20,365 nt of DNA from Gemmatimonadota bacterium (lineage in GTDB: Bacteria; JBHIER01; G020348925): the NCBI GenBank assembly GCA_020348925.1, contig CP070758.1, positions 935,413 to 955,777 of the forward strand, written 5' to 3'. Every line of letters starts with the position of its first letter. Positions within the stretch are counted from its first letter, which is position 1. The notes beneath the pieces were generated by a model. That model ran no database searches and was not told the DNA's origin. It was given only the letters and a program-made list of their open reading frames with translations. Position numbers and translations under genes: made by a program. Positions 16,245 through 20,365 of this stretch are shown here, piece after piece.

Positions 16245-16274
16245 TTGACATCGTCAGTCATAGTTGACTATTAT
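16245..16274 (+). promoter_or_regulatory. Promoter B, upstream of the Tat-signal peptide gene
   Basis: TTGACA (16245-16250), an 18-bp spacer and TATTAT (16269-16274). A dyad AGTCA-TAGT-TGACT (16256-16269) lies in the spacer and touches the -10, a good place for a repressor. It is a near duplicate of the promoter at 11579-11608, and the AACGAGGAGGTGA box at 16303-16315 repeats the one in that leader. So the maturase operon and this gene probably share a regulator. Confidence 0.65.
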
Positions 16275-16314
16275 TAACGAAGTTGCAGATTCATCTTTTG
16301 GCAACGAGGAGGTG

Positions 16315-16518
16315 ATGTTACTCGAATACGTTTACACTCCATCCGCTTCTTTTGTTTCAGCAGTACCACGAAACATTATCTTTCGAGCAATCTTGTTAGA
16401 ATTATTCATGCTTAATCCTGACTTGCCGAAGTGGGTTCCATGTACGCATGAGTGTAAAGTTTTTCACAAGGATTCGGTCACATATCCAAGGGGAGGATTT
16501 TCAAATGACAACAAATGA
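16315..16518 (+). CDS. Doubtful small ORF in the leader of the Tat-signal peptide gene
   Basis: A 67-codon frame starts with ATG two bases after the strong AGGAGG at 16307-16312, which is closer than usual. The predicted product begins MLLEYVYTPSASF and has a hydrophobic middle (NIIFRAILLELFML) and two Cys (CTHEC). It overlaps the start of the next gene by 14 nt. I do not recognise it. It may be a leader peptide, translationally coupled to the gene behind it, or only a chance frame after a regulatory ribosome-binding box. Confidence 0.25.
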   Translation: MLLEYVYTPSASFVSAVPRNIIFRAILLELFMLNPDLPKWVPCTHECKVFHKDSVTYPRGGFSNDNK

Positions 16519-16870
16519 CAAGAAAGGTCGGAGCGACGAAAATCGAGAGGCAAAACCAACGGACAAACAGAACCAGACTGAACGGCGTCAATTCCTGAGG
16601 GATGCAGCGGCTGCCGCAGCAGGTGCGGCCCTTTTAACTGCCGGTGCGGGAAAAGCCATGGCACAAGAATGTCCGAAAAAGAAGTTAACTCTCGATGAGA
16701 TGAAGGCATTTATGAGAGATATTTCAAGTGCGGCTGATGTTGACATGGAAAAAGTCGATGCACAGCTTGCAATTGTTGAGCAATATATGAGGCCTCTTGT
16801 TGATGAGGATGGCAACATTCCTGACGCCTATGTCAATGCTTTGCTGGCGCAGCCAACATTGGGGGCATAA
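16505..16870 (+). CDS. Small Tat-exported protein, candidate substrate of the radical SAM cassette
   Basis: A 121-residue protein. Residues 1-25 are hydrophilic and charged. R27-R28 lies in ERRQFLRDAAAAAAG, a twin-arginine (RRxFL) signal with an Ala/Gly-rich core and a likely AMA-QEC cleavage after residue 53. The mature part (54-121) is short, mostly helical in appearance, rich in acidic residues and Met, with one Cys (C56), and ends in LLAQPTLGA. I do not recognise the family. The ATG at 16505 has GGGGAGG 7 nt upstream; an in-frame ATG at 16448 is less likely. Its place right after the PqqD/radical SAM operon and its shared promoter type make it the best candidate precursor or modified protein. 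The long pre-RR stretch could be a recognition leader. It may instead be an unrelated Tat substrate. Confidence 0.75.
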   Translation: MTTNDKKGRSDENREAKPTDKQNQTERRQFLRDAAAAAAGAALLTAGAGKAMAQECPKKKLTLDEMKAFMRDISSAADVDMEKVDAQLAIVEQYMRPLVDEDGNIPDAYVNALLAQPTLGA

Positions 16871-17154
16871 GGGCAGATATTTCTATAATTCCCTATATAC
16901 GGAACAAAAGGAAAGTTCTTTTGAGATGGAGAATGCGCCGTGAGAGCGTTTGTTCTGTATAGCTTCTTCACAGTAGGATAATGCTGTGTTATAATACTAA
17001 TAATTTGATGGCCATAGCTTGCACCCAAGACCTCCTGACGTTAAGGAGAAAAATAAAAAAATCGTCGTACTTGAGGCTGTACCTTTTTGGGATTATCCAA
17101 TACCAAAGGTTCTAAGATATCACGAGTTGTTATCATACGTAAAGGATGGGATCC
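16871..17154. other. Intergenic region between the Tat-signal peptide gene and the mosaic repeat gene
   Basis: No accepted gene. It contains the TATAAT promoter at 16967-16995 and a small dyad, CTCCT/AGGAG (about 17031-17047). A stop-free frame runs from about 17003 into the next gene (protein-like KKIVVLEAVPFWDYPIPK) but has no good start codon. No convincing terminator for the Tat-signal gene was found. Confidence 0.5.
16967..16995 (+). promoter_or_regulatory. Promoter of the mosaic repeat protein gene, with spacer dyad
   Basis: TTCACA (16967-16972), a 17-bp spacer and a perfect TATAAT (16990-16995). CACAG (16969-16973) and CTGTG (16984-16988) form an inverted repeat across the spacer, a possible operator. 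The gene starts about 160 bp downstream. Confidence 0.6.
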
Positions 17155-19134
17155 ATGTTAAGAATCGGTTTGCGTAGGGCATTTTTATTAGCTGTCGTTA
17201 CGGCAATCGCCATTTTTTCCGGATTGAGCCTCGGGGATTCCTATTACTTCGAGTTGGAAACACCTGTATGCTTCGACCCTCATGGGATCGAGTACTATCC
17301 TGAGCATGGTACTTTTGTTCTCATCGACCCTACCTATGATTTCATGTATGAAGTTGGGCCTGAAGGGCATCTTGTTTCCAAACACGACTTAGGGACTCCC
17401 GCATGTTTTGATCCCGAAAAGATCGCCCACCACCCTGAGAGAGGGACGTTCTTCCTCATTGATCCCGACTACGATATGTTCTTTGAGGTAACGCCTACCG
17501 GTGGATTGGTTTCCTCGTGGGATGTTGACATCCCGACATGTTTTGATCCCGACGGGATCGAGTACTATCCTGAGCATGGAACCTTTCTCCTGACCGATCC
17601 CGCCTACGATTTCATGTATGAAGTTGGGCCTGAAGGGCATCTTGTTTCCACACACGATTTAGGAACTCCCGCATGTTTTGATCCCCACCTGATCGCTTAT
17701 CATCCCGGACAGCTCAACGTTTGGTTCTGTGATCCTGATGAGGATTTAAAGTACATCTATATACTTCAGTCTGTCTTTGAACCCGATGATCCCCTTTTCG
17801 ATCCCATGGATATGCATCCCTCTGATGGTGTGATCCCTCCTGATCTTGTACCCGAATATCCCATTGATTCAGGATTCATCGTATTCGTCGATCCTTTATG
17901 TGATGCGCTTATAGTTCATCCCATGGACACGGATGGAGATACCATCCCTGATTTCTACGATAACTGTCCTGATATGTATAATCCCGATCAGGTGGACAGC
18001 GACGGCGATGGAATCGGCGATGCCTGCGAAATCTGCGAAGGTATGAGAGGGGATCCCAACGGCGATGGAGAGAGTAATATTCTGGATGTTCTGTATCTGG
18101 TACGCGGTATTCTCAATCTTGAGGATTTATCCTTTTGTGAACGTGTGAACGGCGACTGCGATGGCAGCGGTGGTCAAATCGATATTCTGGATGTGTTGGG
18201 AACGGTCAATTTAGTACTGAGAATTTCCACCTGCGTCACCTCCTGTGAGGAGTTGAACTGCGACGACAATAATCCGTGTACAAGAGATTACTGTAACCGG
18301 TTGCATGCGCGATGTATCCATGCTGCAGTTGCCGGCGGGATACCCTGTAATGACGGGAATCTCTGCACCGATAACGACCTGTGTGCCGATGGCGTCTGCC
18401 TGGGCACACCGAAGGACTGCGACGACGGCGACCCGTGCACACAGGACATCTGTAACCCGGCGGACGGTACGTGTTACCACTCTTACATCGGCGAGCCGGA
18501 GATATGCGACGACGGTATTGACAATGACTGTGACGGACTCATCGATTGCGACGATGACGACTGCATTGTCGATTATGATGGGGACGGGTACTCCGACGAA
18601 CCCTGCGGCGACGATTGTGACGATGAGGACAGGAATACCTATCCAGGAGCCCTGGAACTCTGCGACGGAGTGGACAACGACTGCGACGACCAGATCCCGG
18701 CCGACGAGGCCGACAATGACCAGGACGGCTACAGGGTGTGTGATGGTGTCTGCGATGACAGCGAGGACGTGATCTTTCCAAGGGCTCCGGAACTCTGCGA
18801 CGGAATGGACAACGACTGCGACAGCCAGATCCCGGCCGACGAGGCCGACAACGACCAGGACGGCTCCAGGGTCTGTGATGGTGACTGCGATGACAACGAC
18901 GACGATATCTTTCCAGGGGCTCCGGAACTCTGCGACGGAATGGACAACGACTGCGACGACCAAATCCCGGCCGACGAGGCCGACAACGACCAGGACGGCT
19001 ACAGGGTCTGTGATGGTGACTGCGACGACGGCGACCGGACCATCAATCCAGGGGCCACGGAGAATTGCAACGACCGCATTGACAATGACTGCGATGGTTT
19101 GACAGACTACGATGACGCGGAGGATTGTCCCTGA
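17155..19134 (+). CDS. Secreted mosaic protein: 45-aa repeats, TSP type 3, dockerin and MopE-like metal-binding repeats
   Basis: A 659-residue protein with an N-terminal signal peptide (basic LRIGLRRAF, then a hydrophobic core to about residue 27). Order: four 45-residue repeats beginning CFDP (39-83, 84-128, 129-173, and a diverged one from 174), whose GTFxLxDPxYDxMxEVxPxGxLVS pattern looks like beta-propeller or NHL-type blades; a thrombospondin type 3 stretch (about 258-290, DTDGDTIPD, DSDGDGIGDACE); a dockerin-like pair of Ca loops (about 300-360, DPNGDGESNILDVL, IDILDVL); a Cys-rich module (about 360-445, DDNNPCTRDYC); then MopE-like putative metal-binding repeats (449-659, CDGxDNDCD) including three nearly identical 45-residue units. 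Probably a surface or extracellular Ca/metal-binding adhesin. ATG 17155 is chosen for its AAAGGA 9 nt upstream; an ATG at 17146 overlaps that site. Confidence 0.85.
   Translation: MLRIGLRRAFLLAVVTAIAIFSGLSLGDSYYFELETPVCFDPHGIEYYPEHGTFVLIDPTYDFMYEVGPEGHLVSKHDLGTPACFDPEKIAHHPERGTFFLIDPDYDMFFEVTPTGGLVSSWDVDIPTCFDPDGIEYYPEHGTFLLTDPAYDFMYEVGPEGHLVSTHDLGTPACFDPHLIAYHPGQLNVWFCDPDEDLKYIYILQSVFEPDDPLFDPMDMHPSDGVIPPDLVPEYPIDSGFIVFVDPLCDALIVHPMDTDGDTIPDFYDNCPDMYNPDQVDSDGDGIGDACEICEGMRGDPNGDGESNILDVLYLVRGILNLEDLSFCERVNGDCDGSGGQIDILDVLGTVNLVLRISTCVTSCEELNCDDNNPCTRDYCNRLHARCIHAAVAGGIPCNDGNLCTDNDLCADGVCLGTPKDCDDGDPCTQDICNPADGTCYHSYIGEPEICDDGIDNDCDGLIDCDDDDCIVDYDGDGYSDEPCGDDCDDEDRNTYPGALELCDGVDNDCDDQIPADEADNDQDGYRVCDGVCDDSEDVIFPRAPELCDGMDNDCDSQIPADEADNDQDGSRVCDGDCDDNDDDIFPGAPELCDGMDNDCDDQIPADEADNDQDGYRVCDGDCDDGDRTINPGATENCNDRIDNDCDGLTDYDDAEDCP
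17269..17808 (+). repeat. Four tandem 135-bp repeats (CFDP blades)
   Basis: Units begin at 17269, 17404, 17539 and 17674, exactly 135 bp apart. Units 1 and 3 are nearly identical in DNA (for example the stretch from GGGATCGAGTACTATCC on), more so than adjacent units, which suggests a 270-bp duplication. The fourth unit is diverged and its end is not sharp. Confidence 0.85.
18655..19059 (+). repeat. Three tandem 135-bp MopE-like repeats
   Basis: Units start at 18655, 18790 and 18925 (GAACTCTGCGACGGA), exactly 135 bp apart, with a fourth partial unit at 19060. Each encodes ELCDGxDNDCDxQIPADEADNDQDG..., and the DNA is nearly identical between units, so the array is young or homogenised by recombination. 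Confidence 0.9.
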
Positions 19135-19216
19135 TTGGAGAAATCTATACTGTGAAAAACCTTTCCAGATACCCTCTACCTCAGACCGGGCATTCCTAAT
19201 TCCTGCAGCATCATGA

Positions 19217-19255
19217 TGGCAAATCATTTGACACAGTTTGCCAATTCTGATTAAT
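19217..19255 (+). promoter_or_regulatory. Promoter C with flanking 7-bp dyad
   Basis: TTGACA (19228-19233), an 18-bp spacer and TAATAT (19252-19257). TGGCAAA (19217-19223) and TTTGCCA (19237-19243) are perfect inverted arms bracketing the -35, a likely operator. The 18-bp spacing and the AACAAGAGGTGA box just after it echo promoters A and B, but the match is looser. Confidence 0.5.
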
Positions 19256-19274
19256 ATCAACAAGAGGTGAGGTG

Positions 19275-19331
19275 ATGTGCTTGCATGTGTTCGAGTCTTG
19301 CAGTCATATCCTCATCTTGGACTGCATGTGA
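19275..19331 (+). CDS. Possible 18-residue Cys-containing leader peptide
   Basis: ATG at 19275 follows AAGAGGTGAGGTG, a good ribosome-binding region. The frame encodes MCLHVFESCSHILILDCM and ends at TGA 19329-19331. It has three Cys, and its last codons overlap the 3' arm of a terminator-like hairpin, an arrangement seen in attenuators. It could also be a chance frame; nothing but position and the ribosome-binding site supports it. Confidence 0.3.
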   Translation: MCLHVFESCSHILILDCM

Positions 19332-19337
19332 TTTTTT
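19299..19337 (+). terminator. Terminator-like hairpin (possible attenuator) in the LRR leader
   Basis: TGCAGTC (19299-19305) and GACTGCA (19320-19326) pair perfectly around a 14-nt loop; TGTGA and then T6 (19332-19337) follow. It lies between promoter C and the LRR start codon, so it could stop transcription early under some condition. Confidence 0.45.
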
Positions 19338-19455
19338 AAATCCATAGTGATTCTTCGCGTGCAGATTCCGATTTGTGCCCGAAATAGGAATCCAGAACAT
19401 AGTAGATCATGCCGTTATTAATGTTGAAATAGGATATTTTCGAACCGGAGGAAAA

Positions 19456-20365
19456 ATGAACAGAATGCGTTTATTAATATTTGTGACATTCGCGGTAGGA
19501 AGTCTCGGAATAATAACAGACAAGGTTTATGCAGTCAACGAAACCGACTCCCTGGCATTGGTTGCTATATATAATAGCACTGATGGTACAAACTGGACGG
19601 ACAACTCCAACTGGCTGACAGGACCTGTTTCAACCTGGTACGGTATTACCGTATCTGGCGATAATGTGACTAAGATCGATTTGGGGTATAATAACTTAGT
19701 GGGGACAATTCCCCCTGAAATCGGCAATCTCTCAAATCTAAAGCAGTTGGATTTATACCGTAACCAACTTTCAGGTCCCATTCCAGCCCAAATAGGTAAT
19801 TTGACGAATCTGACCGACTTATCACTGAATCAAAATGCACTTTCAGGCCCTATTCCAAGTGAAATAGGCAATTTGACAAATTTGACATTTTTAACTTTCT
19901 ACAATAATGAACTATCAGGTTCTATTCCAAGTGCTATAGGAGATCTGATAAATCTGCACACTTTATCACTTGGCTACAACCAATTATCGGATAGTATTCC
20001 GTCAGTTATCGGGAATCTGACCAATATGAAAGCTTTGGTTCTTCAAGACAATCAATTATCAGGTTCCATTCCTCCTGAAATAGGACATCTCACCAATTTG
20101 AACAGTTTAGATTTACACAATAATCAACTCTCAGGTTTCATACCACCTGAGATAGGTAATCTGACCAATTTGAAAAGTTTGAATTTTAATCAGAACCGAC
20201 TTTCAGGTTCAATTCCTTTGGAAATTGGTAACCTTACAGGTTTAACGGGATTGTATCTTTATGGAAATCAACTCACCGGTTCCATCCCCACTGAAATTGG
20301 GAATCTGACTCTTTTAGAAGGCTTGAACCTTTCTATCAATCAACTTTCAGGCTCCATTCCTTCAG
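19456..20365 (+). CDS. Secreted leucine-rich-repeat protein, plant-type 24-residue repeats (3' end outside window)
   Basis: A partial gene: 303 codons are visible and the frame is open at the window edge. The signal peptide is MNRMRLLIFVTFAVGSLGII..., with likely cleavage near VYA-VN (about residue 26). An LRR N-cap with LVAIYNSTDGTNWTDNSNWL follows, typical of bacterial proteins that start an LRR array. From about residue 85 there are nine complete 24-residue repeats (IPxEIGNLTNLxxLxLxxNQLSGS) and the start of a tenth, the plant-specific type LRR. Likely role: a cell-surface or secreted protein for binding or adhesion. ATG 19456 has GGAGG 5 nt upstream. AT-rich compared with upstream genes, and its repeats are diverged in DNA, unlike the arrays in the preceding gene. 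The C-terminus, which may carry a sorting signal, is not visible. Confidence 0.9.
   Translation, partial: MNRMRLLIFVTFAVGSLGIITDKVYAVNETDSLALVAIYNSTDGTNWTDNSNWLTGPVSTWYGITVSGDNVTKIDLGYNNLVGTIPPEIGNLSNLKQLDLYRNQLSGPIPAQIGNLTNLTDLSLNQNALSGPIPSEIGNLTNLTFLTFYNNELSGSIPSAIGDLINLHTLSLGYNQLSDSIPSVIGNLTNMKALVLQDNQLSGSIPPEIGHLTNLNSLDLHNNQLSGFIPPEIGNLTNLKSLNFNQNRLSGSIPLEIGNLTGLTGLYLYGNQLTGSIPTEIGNLTLLEGLNLSINQLSGSIPS

Larger units (their letters stand above)
19135..19455. other. Leader region of the LRR gene
   Basis: About 320 bp without a normal gene. It holds a promoter with flanking dyad (19217-19255), an 18-codon ORF with a good ribosome-binding site (19275-19331) and a terminator-like hairpin (19299-19337), each listed separately. 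No clear terminator for the preceding repeat-protein gene was seen. Confidence 0.6.

Noticed and set aside
18655-19059. Regular repeats as a CRISPR array
   Set aside because: The 135-bp units are contiguous, coding and in frame, with no unique spacers.
18211-19263. 350-codon minus-strand ORF over the repeat gene, rich in Val/Ala/Ile
   Set aside because: It is the antisense of the Asp/Cys-codon-rich repeats (GAC/GAT read backwards gives GTC/ATC). No ribosome-binding site or signal for a real protein; the plus-strand gene has clear domains.
1-20365. tRNA, rRNA, transposase, integrase or phage genes
   Set aside because: I looked for them on both strands and found none that can be supported.

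Overview
The window looks like bacterial chromosome from an uncultured lineage. It mixes a surface-glycan operon, large secreted Ca/metal-binding repeat proteins (thrombospondin type 3, dockerin, MopE-like, plant-type LRR), PKD debris and long intergenic spacers with palindromic repeats. That mix is common in candidate phyla around the FCB group and in some Deltaproteobacteria-like genomes, but nothing here fixes the phylum. Base composition is uneven: the M24 and M49 peptidase genes are clearly GC-rich, while the LRR gene and leader regions are AT-rich.

Region 1 (1-7236, minus strand). A five-gene operon is transcribed right to left: a large GT39-like membrane protein, an NAD-dependent sugar epimerase, a GT2 polyprenyl-phosphate glycosyltransferase, a flippase-like UPF0104/LPG-synthase-type membrane protein and a second GT39-like membrane protein. 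Together they could make, attach and move lipid-linked sugars for surface glycans or protein glycosylation.

Region 2 (7392-11306). A minus-strand M24 aminopeptidase and a plus-strand secreted M49-like zinc peptidase diverge around a ~1 kb spacer. The spacer holds a decayed PKD domain with an in-frame stop and a perfect 10-bp dyad. A strong intrinsic terminator follows the M49 gene.

Region 3 (11307-16870), the most interesting part. It is a radical-SAM peptide-modification cassette: a degenerate radical SAM protein that lost the CX3CX2C cluster motif but kept a complete SPASM domain; a B12-binding radical SAM protein; a small PqqD-like protein (RiPP recognition element); and a radical SAM enzyme with an intact CX3CX2C but a truncated SPASM. 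Next comes a separately promoted 121-residue protein with a twin-arginine signal, the best candidate substrate. Maturase operon and candidate substrate are preceded by near-duplicate promoter/leader elements (TTGAC-18-TATTAT, then AAC(A/G)AGGAGGTGA), which suggests co-regulation. My inference is a RiPP-like or cofactor-maturation system in which two half-degenerate SPASM proteins may work as a complementary pair.

Region 4 (16871-20365). Two exported repeat proteins: a mosaic of 45-residue repeats, thrombospondin type 3, dockerin, Cys-rich and MopE-like modules, and an LRR protein running off the window end. The LRR leader carries a promoter with a flanking dyad, an 18-codon Cys-containing ORF and a terminator-like hairpin. 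Whether these proteins are linked to the radical SAM cassette is unknown.
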